This document shows positions 53,328 through 62,675 of a DNA stretch of 64,000 nucleotides, piece after piece (the first letter of the stretch is position 1; the number at the start of each line of letters is the position of its first letter). The notes under the pieces were generated by a model. The model ran no database searches. It had not been told where the DNA came from and worked only from the letters and a program-made list of their open reading frames with translations. The translations under genes and the position numbers were made by a program. Source of the stretch: Treponema sp. (GTDB lineage: Bacteria > Spirochaetota > Spirochaetia > Treponematales > Treponemataceae); contig JAILLQ010000039.1 in assembly GCA_024693045.1 (NCBI GenBank), positions 62,001 to 126,000 on the forward strand, read 5' to 3'.

Positions 53328-54512
53328 TTAGTCTCGGCTGTAAAGGTCTCGGGTGTAAACTTTTGCTTTTACATCAGCAAGTTCTTCACTAAGGCGGTTT
53401 GCAATTATTACATCACATTCATTTTTGAACTGATTAAGGTCCCTTATGATTTTAGAATTGAAGAAATCTTCTCCTTTGAAAGTTGGTTCGTAAATGACAA
53501 CTGTAATTCCCTTTGCCTTGATTCTTTTCATTACGCCCTGAATAGAACTTTGACGGAAATTGTCACTGTTTGCCTTCATTGTAAGTCGGTAAACTCCAAC
53601 TGTTTTTGGCTTTTTGGAAATAATTTGGTCAGCAATAAAGTCTTTTCTGGTTGAGTTTGAATCAACAATGGCAGAAATCAAGTTTTCTGGAACATCGTTA
53701 AAGTTAGCACGAAGCTGTTTTGTATCTTTTGGAAGGCAGTAACCACCGTAACCGAAAGAAGGGTTGTTGTAAAAGTCACCGATTCTTGGGTCAAGGCAAA
53801 CTCCCTGGATAATTTGTTTTGTATCAAGCTTTCGTAATTCTGCATAGGTATCAAGTTCGTTGAAATATGCTACGCGAAGGGCAAGATAAGTGTTTGCAAA
53901 AAGTTTAATTGCTTCTGCTTCAGTACAGTTTGGATGAAGCACTTCTATATCTTTTTTTAGAGCACCTTCTTTAAGAAGTTTTGCGAAAGTTTCTGCTTTT
54001 GATTTTAATTCTGGAGCATCTTTTGGAAAACTTACTACGATTCGGCTTGGGTATAGGTTATCGTAAAGGGCATGTCCTTCTCGTAAGAATTCCGGTGAAA
54101 AAATCATATTGTCATAGCCGGTTTTTTTTCTGAAATCTTCTGTGTAACCAACTGGAACAGTTGATTTAATTACTACAGTTGCTTTTGTGCCAGACTCTTT
54201 TACTAATTTCATAACAGCATCGATACTCGAAGTGTCAAAGAAGTTCTTTTCTGTATCGTAATTCGTTGGCGTTGAAATAATTATAAAGTCTGCATCCTTG
54301 TAGGCTTTTATTCCATCTGTTGTTGCAGTCAAATTTAATTTCTTTTCTGAAAGGTATTCTTCTATTTCTTTATCAACGATAGGAGATTTTTTATTGTTTA
54401 TCAAATCAACTTTTTCTTGCATGATATCTACTGCATAGACATCGTTATTCTGAGCTAGCAAAATTGCATTTGACAAACCTACATATCCTGTTCCTGCTAC
54501 GGCAATTTTCAT
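53328..54512 (-). CDS. ugd: UDP-glucose 6-dehydrogenase
   Basis: This 394-residue enzyme oxidises UDP-glucose to UDP-glucuronate using NAD+. The N-terminal Rossmann motif is [12 protein letters not shown], with [17 protein letters not shown] and the catalytic cysteine Cys259 in [11 protein letters not shown]. It resembles the shorter bacterial Ugd (Streptococcus HasB, E. coli Ugd) in length. Its product would feed the neighbouring 4-epimerase to give UDP-galacturonate. The start is preceded by AGGAGAAT. Confidence 0.95.
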   Translation of the reverse strand: MKIAVAGTGYVGLSNAILLAQNNDVYAVDIMQEKVDLINNKKSPIVDKEIEEYLSEKKLNLTATTDGIKAYKDADFIIISTPTNYDTEKNFFDTSSIDAVMKLVKESGTKATVVIKSTVPVGYTEDFRKKTGYDNMIFSPEFLREGHALYDNLYPSRIVVSFPKDAPELKSKAETFAKLLKEGALKKDIEVLHPNCTEAEAIKLFANTYLALRVAYFNELDTYAELRKLDTKQIIQGVCLDPRIGDFYNNPSFGYGGYCLPKDTKQLRANFNDVPENLISAIVDSNSTRKDFIADQIISKKPKTVGVYRLTMKANSDNFRQSSIQGVMKRIKAKGITVVIYEPTFKGEDFFNSKIIRDLNQFKNECDVIIANRLSEELADVKAKVYTRDLYSRD

Positions 54513-54526
54513 TTTAATTCTCCTGA

Positions 54527-55522
54527 TTATTTATTTCCTTTTATTTTTTTACCAATACTTCTAATAGTTTTCATACTTCCTTCCATTAAGTTGAAAATAG
54601 CAGGAAGTTTTTCCTTTATATCGGCAAGGGTAAAGAGAAGAGGTGACTGCATTATGCTTACTAGTCGGGAATCATTAATAAGATGTACATGATTAAACTG
54701 GAATTTTGGTTCTTTTAACATTTCAATCACATCTTCTGGAATTTTACCACTTTCCTTTATTCTTTGCTGAAGTTTTTTATCCGCAATTTTATAGTAGGGA
54801 ATATAACTTTTTCCGTTAAATTCACTCGAATAATAGTGAATAATTTTTGCTTCCTTTAGAAATTCAAGTCCTCCGTGACTAAGCTGACAGTTCCATTCTC
54901 CTGGAAGTTGAACCATTTTGAGCCCAATACGGTAATTTGCTTCGTTTAAGGCACTCTGGTCGTGTAAGTCATGCTTTTCATAGGCAGAATATTTCCAAAC
55001 TTCATTCCAGTTTTTAAACAACTGTCGACCTGTTTCTGTATCACGGCAAAAAACAAGTCCTCCATTAAAGTTGAAGCCTTCGGCCAGTGTTCCATGGAAG
55101 CCTAACTTTTTATCTCTTTCAATAAAGTAATTTTTATGAACATGCTGGTCTAAAAGGCTATGACCATCTAAAACGCCTCCGACTTCTCCTTGAATATTTT
55201 CGATAGAAGAAAGATCATCTGCAATGACTGTGTCGCAATCAATATAAAGAAAATCGCCTTTTACATAGTCAGGAATGGCAGTTTTTATAAGTCTTGAGCG
55301 CTCAACATTGCTGACAGAATCTTCAAAATCTACAGTTATTATTTGTGCTAATTTAGCAAGTTCGCTTCTTTTTGGATTTTGGAAACTGTCAAAGGTTTTG
55401 TTATCAACTAGAACTATTATATCCGCCTGTTTCATGTGATAGCGGAGAGTCCAAACAGACATTAATGCCTGTTCGTAGTACAAATCTTTTTCGGTTGAGG
55501 TTAAGACATAAACATATTTCAT
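54527..55522 (-). CDS. GT8-like glycosyltransferase
   Basis: The protein has 331 residues. An N-terminal GT-A fold opens with [18 protein letters not shown], and the metal-binding DxD appears as [10 protein letters not shown] near residues 98-107. [10 protein letters not shown] near residue 153 and [10 protein letters not shown] near 185 match nucleotide-sugar transferases of family GT8 and relatives. The donor may be UDP-Gal, UDP-Glc or UDP-GalA. It lies between the epimerase and ugd genes with spacings of 21 and 14 bases. Confidence 0.78.
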   Translation of the reverse strand: MKYVYVLTSTEKDLYYEQALMSVWTLRYHMKQADIIVLVDNKTFDSFQNPKRSELAKLAQIITVDFEDSVSNVERSRLIKTAIPDYVKGDFLYIDCDTVIADDLSSIENIQGEVGGVLDGHSLLDQHVHKNYFIERDKKLGFHGTLAEGFNFNGGLVFCRDTETGRQLFKNWNEVWKYSAYEKHDLHDQSALNEANYRIGLKMVQLPGEWNCQLSHGGLEFLKEAKIIHYYSSEFNGKSYIPYYKIADKKLQQRIKESGKIPEDVIEMLKEPKFQFNHVHLINDSRLVSIMQSPLLFTLADIKEKLPAIFNLMEGSMKTIRSIGKKIKGNK

Positions 55523-55543
55523 AAAAGTCAGTATATCCGTTTT

Positions 55544-56569
55544 TTAAAGTTTGTAATAGTTCACATACCATTTGGCAAAGTTTTCAAGACCCTTTGCCAG
55601 TGGTGTTTGAGGCTTAAAGTTAAAGTCCTTTTCCAAATCCTTTACATCGGCGTAAGTCTGGTAAACATCTCCTGGCTGCATTGGAAGAAGAACTTTTTTT
55701 CCAGCCTCTTTAATAATACCTTCTTTGATAAGGCATTTTTCTAGAGTTTCAACAAAGTACATGAGGCTTTCTGGCTTGTTATTACCAATGTTGTAAATCT
55801 TATATGGTGCATCATCTTCTGTAGGTTCAGGAGATTTCTGCATTACATTTACAATTCCGGTAACAATATCGTCGATATAAGTGAAATCTCGGTACATATC
55901 GCCCATGTTGTAAATTTCTATTGATTCGCCTTTTACAAGCTTATTTGTAAATTTGAAATAAGCCATATCAGGACGGCCCATTGGTCCATAAACTGTAAAA
56001 AAGCGAAGGCCTGTTGCAGGAATTTTATAAAGTTTGCAATAGGCATGGGCAAACAATTCATTAGATTTTTTTGTAGCAGCGTAGAGGGAAACAGGATTGT
56101 CTACCTTGTCTTCTGTTGAATATGGAACTTTTTTGTTAGTTCCGTATACACTTGATGAAGAAGCAAATACCAGATGTTCAACTGGATGGGCTCTGCAAGC
56201 TTCAAGTATATTATAAAAACCTAACATGTTTGATTTTATATAGGCATCGGGATTTGTTATTGAATAACGAACACCTGCCTGTGCGGCAAGATTTACTACT
56301 ATTTGAGGTTTATAACTTTCAAAGATTTCATCAATTTTTGCCTTATCCGAGATATCAGCTTTGATAAAGGTAAATCGGTCTTTAAATTCTGAAAGCATTT
56401 TTAATCTTGCCTCTTTTAAAGAGGTGTCATAATAATCTGTAATACTGTCTATTCCTACAACTTTAATAGATGAATCGTTTTCAAGCAGTCTTTTAGAAAG
56501 ATAACTTCCTATGAAACCTGCCGCTCCTGTTACAAAAATAATTTTATTACTAAGTTCTACTTTTGGCAT
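55544..56569 (-). CDS. NAD-dependent epimerase, probable UDP-glucuronate 4-epimerase
   Basis: This 341-residue short-chain dehydrogenase-type enzyme has the cofactor motif GAAGFIG (15-21), catalytic Ser-Tyr-Lys elements SSSSVYG and Tyr163-Lys167 (YAATKK), and the segment AAQAGVRYSITNPDAY. That segment is characteristic of UDP-glucuronate 4-epimerases (CapI/LspL group). The VYGPMGRPDMAYFKFT stretch near residue 194 is also typical of that group. With ugd it would make UDP-galacturonate. UDP-glucose 4-epimerase is the alternative. The start codon abuts the stop of the preceding glycosyltransferase. Confidence 0.87.
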   Translation of the reverse strand: MPKVELSNKIIFVTGAAGFIGSYLSKRLLENDSSIKVVGIDSITDYYDTSLKEARLKMLSEFKDRFTFIKADISDKAKIDEIFESYKPQIVVNLAAQAGVRYSITNPDAYIKSNMLGFYNILEACRAHPVEHLVFASSSSVYGTNKKVPYSTEDKVDNPVSLYAATKKSNELFAHAYCKLYKIPATGLRFFTVYGPMGRPDMAYFKFTNKLVKGESIEIYNMGDMYRDFTYIDDIVTGIVNVMQKSPEPTEDDAPYKIYNIGNNKPESLMYFVETLEKCLIKEGIIKEAGKKVLLPMQPGDVYQTYADVKDLEKDFNFKPQTPLAKGLENFAKWYVNYYKL

Positions 56570-57763
56570 TTACTTATCCTCTTTTGTAAGATATTCAAGA
56601 AGCTTATTCAAATCTTCTTTTTGCTTATTGGAAATATATTCGTACTGGTCTTTACAAGCATTCTTGTAAAGTTCATAAATATCATTGTTCAATAACTGAA
56701 CAATTCTATTCTTTATTTCACTTTTTGAATAGGGGTCAAAGTACAAGGCTGCTTCTCCGCAAACCTCTGGAATAGAAGAAGTTCCGCTAGCCATTACAGG
56801 TACATCAAAACTCATTGAATCTATAGGAGGGTAGCCGAAACCTTCGTTTAAAGAAGGATAAATAAAAGCGTAGGCATTTCTATTCAAGAGTTCGAGTTCT
56901 TCTCTTTCAACATATCCTAAAAGTTTTATCTTATTTTTATTTTTTATATGGCATGAGAAAATGTCTGCTTTTGTCACGCCTGTTACAACAAGATTATATT
57001 CATTTGCAATTCCATCAGAAATAAGGGAATCGAAGGCTTCTATGGCTCTAAGGGCATTTTTTGTCCAACGGGCTGCGCTGGTAATAAGAAAATATTTCTT
57101 TTCAGAAATACCATAATCTGAAAGCTTTTCAACAGGAAGACTTTCTTTTACCGGTTTATAATTATCCAGTTGAGAAAATGTTGGAGAAGCAAAAACTGGA
57201 ATATTTTTCTTAATTGTCTCAGGATAAAAAGAATTAATAGAAGCAAGGGAGTGATTTGAAATTGTAATCACATTAATTCTATCATCTGTAACTAGACGGC
57301 CATTAATGACCTTTAACTTATTCAAATACCACTTTTTTAGAACTGTCATAAAAAGCGCATTTTTAATTTTTTCTTTAAAACTCTTTTCGTAGTCAAAAAT
57401 AATTGAGTCAAATGGCATTTCAATTGTTCTTAAACCGTGAACTGTTGTGTAAACTTCAAGTTTTCCAAGAGGCCAGTTCTGGTTTAAGTTAAGCATAGCA
57501 GAATATGCCCTATCAATTGAATTTTCTTGAATAATTTGTGGAAGGCTTTTTTTTCTGATGTCAAAAAGTGGCAGTTTGTAATGGTCTAAAATAGAAAAAA
57601 TATCAGGATTCAAATAAGATTCTGAGTCGTAATAGAAGAAAAGATTTACCTTTTCCCGAAATTCAAGCAGTTTAAAAAAAACAACTTCTCCATATTCACC
57701 ACCGCCGTGGAACTTACTCTGAGGTGATGGCTGAGTTGCAGATAGGTCATATAAAAAATTCAT
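56570..57763 (-). CDS. GT4-family glycosyltransferase
   Basis: This 397-residue protein is read from the ATG at 57763, which overlaps the stop of the YidC-transferase gene (TAATG). A longer reading from 57805 lies inside that gene and lacks support. A glycine-rich HGGGEYGEV near residue 19 is followed by TTVHGLRTIEMPF, VITISNHSLASI, LITSAARWTKNALRAIEAF and the donor site SLNEGFGYPPIDSMSFDV. It belongs to the GT4-like group; the specificity is unknown. It is translated directly after the YidC-transferase fusion and may act on the same product. Confidence 0.86.
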   Translation of the reverse strand: MNFLYDLSATQPSPQSKFHGGGEYGEVVFFKLLEFREKVNLFFYYDSESYLNPDIFSILDHYKLPLFDIRKKSLPQIIQENSIDRAYSAMLNLNQNWPLGKLEVYTTVHGLRTIEMPFDSIIFDYEKSFKEKIKNALFMTVLKKWYLNKLKVINGRLVTDDRINVITISNHSLASINSFYPETIKKNIPVFASPTFSQLDNYKPVKESLPVEKLSDYGISEKKYFLITSAARWTKNALRAIEAFDSLISDGIANEYNLVVTGVTKADIFSCHIKNKNKIKLLGYVEREELELLNRNAYAFIYPSLNEGFGYPPIDSMSFDVPVMASGTSSIPEVCGEAALYFDPYSKSEIKNRIVQLLNNDIYELYKNACKDQYEYISNKQKEDLNKLLEYLTKEDK

Positions 57764-60483
57764 TATTTTATTAATTCTCCATTTTCTACTTTTAATTTTG
57801 ACCAATTATTTATGTCAAAAATGTTATCTTTTACAGTATACCAGTCGTCATCATTGATAATAAAGCCGTTATTTTTATTTGCAAGTACTTTATTTGCTTC
57901 TCCAAATGAAATTTTAGTCATTTTTTCTTTTTCAGTTTTATCTAGAATTTTGATTTCATTACCAGTGTAAGGATTTATGGCTTTTTCAATAAGTTTGTTT
58001 AAGGCAATTGCGGGAACATCTGCATTTGTCATAAATGTATTGTCGACTTTTATTTTTCCATTTGAATTAAAATCTTTTACAAGCAGAAGAGGATTGAACC
58101 ACTCTCTATTTCTTGAAAGTTTTAATTTACCTTCCGTCACTTTAAAATCCGGCCAATTCTGATAGGAACCATGGTCAGAAACGATAATGATTCTTGTGTC
58201 GTCGTAAAGATTTTCTTCTTTGAGGAAGTGAAACCATTCTCCTAGAATTTCTAAAGCGGCAATAAAAGCGTGGTAACCCGGATCATGTGTAAATGGATGA
58301 TTATTAGTCAATACTTCTGAAAAAGTATCGGCTATGGGTCTGAAGTTTTTAGCACTTATATACCCTGGGTTGTGGGTAGTTTCATTGTCGATAAAAATGA
58401 AGTTTCCCTTATCTTCTGTGATTTCAGTAAATTCTGGTAAAAAATCAAGGACAGACAATCGGTCTATAAAGTCTGATGTACTTTCAACAATATTTACCGT
58501 ATTTGACCACCAGTCCTTGTAGTGAACGATTGAGCGAAAGGCCATAGGTGAAATTTTAAAAATTCCGAACCAGATTAAATTTCTTATAATTCTCTGGCTT
58601 TTTATAGGCCGTTTTTCATAATCATTATTTTCATACCACAAATCACTATAGTTTCCTGTTAATTCAAGGGCTGTGATATCTTCTTTACCATTTAAGAAAG
58701 AGAAGACAGGCTTTTCATCATAATTAGGGTAAGGCGGATCAATTAGATATGAATTAAATCCATTTTGGGCAAATAGTTCTGGTAGAAGTGTAAGAGACTG
58801 GTTGTGTTTGTCTTTCATGCTTACTTCCCGTCTATGGTTCATTTCCCACGGTGTGTAATCATATCCTCCGTAAAGTCCTGGAGCTCCCTGAATAGTCCAG
58901 CTTCCAAGAGAGGCTGTGTTCGGGTAAAAGGTAAATCCTTGGTAAAAATCTTTAAGAGATGGAACTGAAGTTAGGGCAGGGGTAAAAAAATATCCGGGAG
59001 CCTTATCAAGCATGATTACGATAACATTCTTATTCTTTTTGCTTAATTTAAATTGCTTTTTTATGCTGCTAAGTTGCATGGAAGGTTCTGGAACTTTAGA
59101 GAAATCCTGATTAATTTTTACGGCATTAATTATTCCACATGTGATAAAGGAAATTAAAAGAATAGATGAAAGGCTTTGTAAAATAGAAATTCGCTTTTTC
59201 CAGATAATTATTAAGACAAGGGTAATAATGAATAAATTAGAAATATTATTAAGATTGGCCATCAAAAAAGTTGGTTTGATTTCCTTATGTTCAGTAAATA
59301 CCAGGTCTGCAGATATGTTTCCGTAATCTCCTTGAAAACAAAAGGCATTTACTACAGAATTTAACAAAAAGACGCTAAAAAAAATGGCTAGAAATGTTTT
59401 AATTTTTTTGTCAAAAAGAAAATATATAATTAGGGGCCAGAAAAAGAAGAGGCCTAGAGATTGAAAGAGTGAAACTTTTATAAAGAAAAGAGGATTTGCG
59501 TAGGAATCTATATAAGCAAAATCTCCTGCTGTTGAAGATTTTACCAGCAGGGAAGGAATTACAAGCCCTGATAGAAGAGCCGCTGCTAAAGCAGAGATAA
59601 AAAATATAGAAAAAGAAAGACTCTTATTATCCTTTACTGGTGAAAAAATTGTGTTCAAGAGATAATTTGCAAATTGAATTATTTTTGGCATAAAAAAAGT
59701 TATGAAAGCGGTAAAAAAAATAGGTAAAGAATGGTATGCTTTCATTTTAAACAGGACAAAAAATCCCATTCCAGAAAGAATGAAAAACATTGTATATCTG
59801 AAAACTCTTAGAGGATTTTTTAATTTATAGAAAAAATTTTTTATAAGCGAAAAGACATTATTCATCGTCCAGTATAAAACCATTCCGGAAGGTGAATTAT
59901 AAAGAATAATCATGAAAACCAGGGCCATCAGGTAAATTTGCAGCTTTTCTTTAATGGGAAAACCTTTTGTATAAATAGCACCAGCGACAATGTTGATAAT
60001 TGTCATCAAAATTGGAAGAAGATTTATAGAAAAGGAACCCACTTTAAATAAGGCATCTGGCTTTGAAAAATCTCTTATAAAATAAAAGTCGTAACCAATT
60101 AAATCAATACTTCTTGAAAGAAATATATAAGCTGCCATAAAAAAAGGTATTTGAATAAGAAGGCTAATCGATGAGCGTAATGACATCAAAGGATGATAAT
60201 GATTCTGCTTATAAAAAGTAGATAGAATCATATATTGCTCATCGCCTTTAAAGCATGCTTTAATTCTTGCTATTCCAGGTTTAAGCCTTTTTTGCGTATC
60301 TCTTTCAATTTTCTGCCATTTTTCGGCAATGTCGTAAAGGGGAAGACAGAGAAGGGTTACGGCGAAACTTACTCCAATTATACTTAATCCTGCACAGTGA
60401 AATAACTCGTAGCATATGCGGTAGGCAAGCTCGATTATCATGTGCAAAGGATAAATAATAATATAGTAAAATAAGTCCGCCAT
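57763..60483 (-). CDS. YidC/Oxa1-like domain fused to LtaS/alkaline-phosphatase-type transferase, paralogue 2
   Basis: This 906-residue protein has the same layout as paralogue 1: a YidC/Oxa1 domain (1-220, gap-free alignment), about seven further helices and an alkaline-phosphatase superfamily domain (about 485-860). The catalytic set is Asp493 (MLDKA), Thr530 (WTIQGAP, the same 37-residue distance as in paralogue 1), His704 (NETTH) and Asp770-His771 (VSDHG). The YidC groove Arg position is Thr43. A His before the LLLVKDF strand in paralogue 1 (NHP) is Asn here, so substrate contacts may differ. AGGATC precedes the start. It is followed without a gap by a GT4 gene and preceded by the GtrII-like gene. 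Confidence 0.82.
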   Translation of the reverse strand: MADLFYYIIIYPLHMIIELAYRICYELFHCAGLSIIGVSFAVTLLCLPLYDIAEKWQKIERDTQKRLKPGIARIKACFKGDEQYMILSTFYKQNHYHPLMSLRSSISLLIQIPFFMAAYIFLSRSIDLIGYDFYFIRDFSKPDALFKVGSFSINLLPILMTIINIVAGAIYTKGFPIKEKLQIYLMALVFMIILYNSPSGMVLYWTMNNVFSLIKNFFYKLKNPLRVFRYTMFFILSGMGFFVLFKMKAYHSLPIFFTAFITFFMPKIIQFANYLLNTIFSPVKDNKSLSFSIFFISALAAALLSGLVIPSLLVKSSTAGDFAYIDSYANPLFFIKVSLFQSLGLFFFWPLIIYFLFDKKIKTFLAIFFSVFLLNSVVNAFCFQGDYGNISADLVFTEHKEIKPTFLMANLNNISNLFIITLVLIIIWKKRISILQSLSSILLISFITCGIINAVKINQDFSKVPEPSMQLSSIKKQFKLSKKNKNVIVIMLDKAPGYFFTPALTSVPSLKDFYQGFTFYPNTASLGSWTIQGAPGLYGGYDYTPWEMNHRREVSMKDKHNQSLTLLPELFAQNGFNSYLIDPPYPNYDEKPVFSFLNGKEDITALELTGNYSDLWYENNDYEKRPIKSQRIIRNLIWFGIFKISPMAFRSIVHYKDWWSNTVNIVESTSDFIDRLSVLDFLPEFTEITEDKGNFIFIDNETTHNPGYISAKNFRPIADTFSEVLTNNHPFTHDPGYHAFIAALEILGEWFHFLKEENLYDDTRIIIVSDHGSYQNWPDFKVTEGKLKLSRNREWFNPLLLVKDFNSNGKIKVDNTFMTNADVPAIALNKLIEKAINPYTGNEIKILDKTEKEKMTKISFGEANKVLANKNNGFIINDDDWYTVKDNIFDINNWSKLKVENGELIK

Positions 60484-60490
60484 AAAGATC

Positions 60491-62248
60491 CTATTCGTTT
60501 ATCATAGGATATTTTAGATAAACGTAATATTGATTTCCTTTTCCGTAAATAGTGTGATAGAAAGTGTCTTCTATCATTGGTAAATCTGTTAACTGTTTTT
60601 TGAATTCTGGAAGCAAATCTAATTCTGCAAGAGTGTATTCGCTTAAGAATTCGAAATCCATATTGTAGCCCTTGATGATATACTTTGTAAGAACAGGTGA
60701 AACAGAGCCAGCTCCAATTGGATAATTCTTTCTTTCCATGCGAGATTTTCCAGGCATTCCTGTAATTCCGCCAATATAAATAGAGTTAGGCTGGTCGAAA
60801 TCAACAATTTTACTCAAATCATTTGCAAGAATTGCAAAACGGAAATCTTCATAGTCTTTCTGTTTTTGGATGAAGTTTCCATAAACAACAGCTTCAACAA
60901 TAAGTCCGTAAACGAAACAAACAGCCAAAACTGATGTAATTTTCTTTGTTGTAATTTGATTTCTAAGACCGCTTACGGCATAAATAGCCAAAAGTGCGAT
61001 GAAAATATCAAAGCCAAGGAAAGTTCTGTTTGTAATTAATGCTTCAGAAAGAACAAGATAAGCTCCCATTGTAAGAGAGAACATGGCAAAAAGAACAACC
61101 AATGACATAAGAATTGTAGACCAGACAGCTCTTTGTCCACGATTTACAATTGCTGTAACAGGGAAAAGAATTGTCCAAACAATAAGAAGAGCTTTAATCC
61201 ATGTGTTTCCACAAAGGCTTATTGTGTACATTGCATAGAGTTTGTAATTGTTTTTAATCATTTCAAAAGCTTTTAAACCAAATGAAATTTCTGTTCCTCT
61301 TGAATCTAGAGAAGAATCAAATTGGTTCATAAGGAAGAATTTGAAGAAGAACAAAGCAATTACATAACAAGCTATTGAAATTCCTCCGAAAGCAGCAATT
61401 TCTGAAAATTTTCTATTTTTAAGCCACATTTTAAATGCGGTAAAAATTGCAAGAATAATGTAAATTCCGTTTGCTGCCTGATATGAAGTACAAACAAGAA
61501 TCAGCGAAATAAATGAAATAATAATGTAATCGGCTTTTTTCTCTGTAAAAAGGAATGGAAGAAGACCGAAAAGCATTGAAAGAGCCATATATGGGCAATC
61601 ATACTTGTATGAAAAGTTTGCAAGGAAGTAAATTGAAAGACCAGCAGTTGTTGAAACGGCAATAGACACCTTTGTAGGCTGCTTTTCTGTTACTATGTAA
61701 GCCAAAAGATATGATGTGATTGTAAGAACGATTATGGTCCACAACTGTGTTAATGGCGAAATATCGTTAATAAAGAAATTTGTATGAATAAATACAGCTA
61801 AGATTTCAGAAACATAACGGCTCCAGCCGACCCAGGCCTTATGTCCTGCGTAACACCTTCTGATATCATCAGCATATTCATAATTTGCCCGTATAAGAGC
61901 TGAATAGGCGATAAAATATATCACGGCAATAGCAATCAGGAATTTAAGGGTATTTTCCAATTTGAAAGCAGCAGTAGCATTTTCATAAACGCTTGACCAA
62001 ACTTTTTTTCCGAAGTTTGTGTAGAGGAAAAAATACCAGAAAATACCAATCAAGGCAAAAAAAGTCATTGAATGGACAAGAATATCATTCCATTTTGTAA
62101 AATCCCGTAATTCTCGATGAAGTACGAAAGTTTCCATCAATTTGATAATCAAATTCTTGCTAAATGGAATAATGCAGACAAAACATGCTGCAATTCCTAA
62201 AATCAAGAGAGTTTTGAATGAAAAGATTTTTTTGATTTTATCTGTCAT
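60491..62248 (-). CDS. GtrII-like membrane glucosyltransferase
   Basis: This 585-residue protein has about 11 membrane helices. A first large loop holds YADDIRRCYAGHKAWVGWSR near residue 125 and a helix with NFSYKYDCPYMALSMLFG near 210. This is the GtrII family pattern (an Asp-rich first periplasmic loop), in which a bactoprenol-linked glucose is moved onto an outer glycan. The C-terminal 150 residues are a soluble periplasmic domain. With the next two genes it forms a GtrA/GtrB/GtrII-like set. Its start has GGAGG upstream, inside the end of the gtrA-like gene. Confidence 0.8.
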   Translation of the reverse strand: MTDKIKKIFSFKTLLILGIAACFVCIIPFSKNLIIKLMETFVLHRELRDFTKWNDILVHSMTFFALIGIFWYFFLYTNFGKKVWSSVYENATAAFKLENTLKFLIAIAVIYFIAYSALIRANYEYADDIRRCYAGHKAWVGWSRYVSEILAVFIHTNFFINDISPLTQLWTIIVLTITSYLLAYIVTEKQPTKVSIAVSTTAGLSIYFLANFSYKYDCPYMALSMLFGLLPFLFTEKKADYIIISFISLILVCTSYQAANGIYIILAIFTAFKMWLKNRKFSEIAAFGGISIACYVIALFFFKFFLMNQFDSSLDSRGTEISFGLKAFEMIKNNYKLYAMYTISLCGNTWIKALLIVWTILFPVTAIVNRGQRAVWSTILMSLVVLFAMFSLTMGAYLVLSEALITNRTFLGFDIFIALLAIYAVSGLRNQITTKKITSVLAVCFVYGLIVEAVVYGNFIQKQKDYEDFRFAILANDLSKIVDFDQPNSIYIGGITGMPGKSRMERKNYPIGAGSVSPVLTKYIIKGYNMDFEFLSEYTLAELDLLPEFKKQLTDLPMIEDTFYHTIYGKGNQYYVYLKYPMINE

Positions 62249-62675
62249 TTTTTACCTCCGTTTTTTTATTGAATACAAAAAAGTTAGAAAATAAGAAATT
62301 AAATACCATACCCACAAGAATACCGATTCCCTGTGGAATAACTTTTAAGCTTAATGTTTTATCGAAAATTAGAAATTCCCATGATGATGTTTTGAGTAAA
62401 ATGGAGAAAACAAGAAAGTTTACGAGAAAGCCTACTAAAGAAACTGTGATGAATTTACCCCACAATTTTACAGAAAGAGCTTCTCCTTTATTTTCAATTT
62501 TGAATGTCCAAATATGATTAATAATATAATTTTGTGTGCAGGAAATTATAAAACAAAACACACTTACGGCATGAGCTTCTATTTTCAATATATCAGCAAA
62601 AATTGTGAAAAGTAAAAGATTTGTAAGAGTACCAAGTTCGCCAGTAACGGCGAACTTAATTATTTTTTTAAGCAT
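62238..62675 (-). CDS. GtrA-family membrane protein
   Basis: This 145-residue protein has four membrane helices and the GtrA signature: FAVTGELGTLTNLLLF at the N-terminus, SCTQNYIINHIWTF near residue 46 and a C-terminal VGMVFNFLFSNFFVF. GtrA-type proteins are thought to flip bactoprenol-linked sugars. It overlaps the GT2 gene by eight bases and the GtrII-like gene by 11, so the three are co-translated. Confidence 0.92.
   Translation of the reverse strand: MLKKIIKFAVTGELGTLTNLLLFTIFADILKIEAHAVSVFCFIISCTQNYIINHIWTFKIENKGEALSVKLWGKFITVSLVGFLVNFLVFSILLKTSSWEFLIFDKTLSLKVIPQGIGILVGMVFNFLFSNFFVFNKKTEVKNDR

Noticed and set aside
57764-57805. A longer start for the GT4 gene inside the upstream YidC-transferase gene.
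   Set aside because: The ATG at 57763 overlaps the stop in the usual TAATG coupling, and the added residues are basic and unlike GT4 N-termini.
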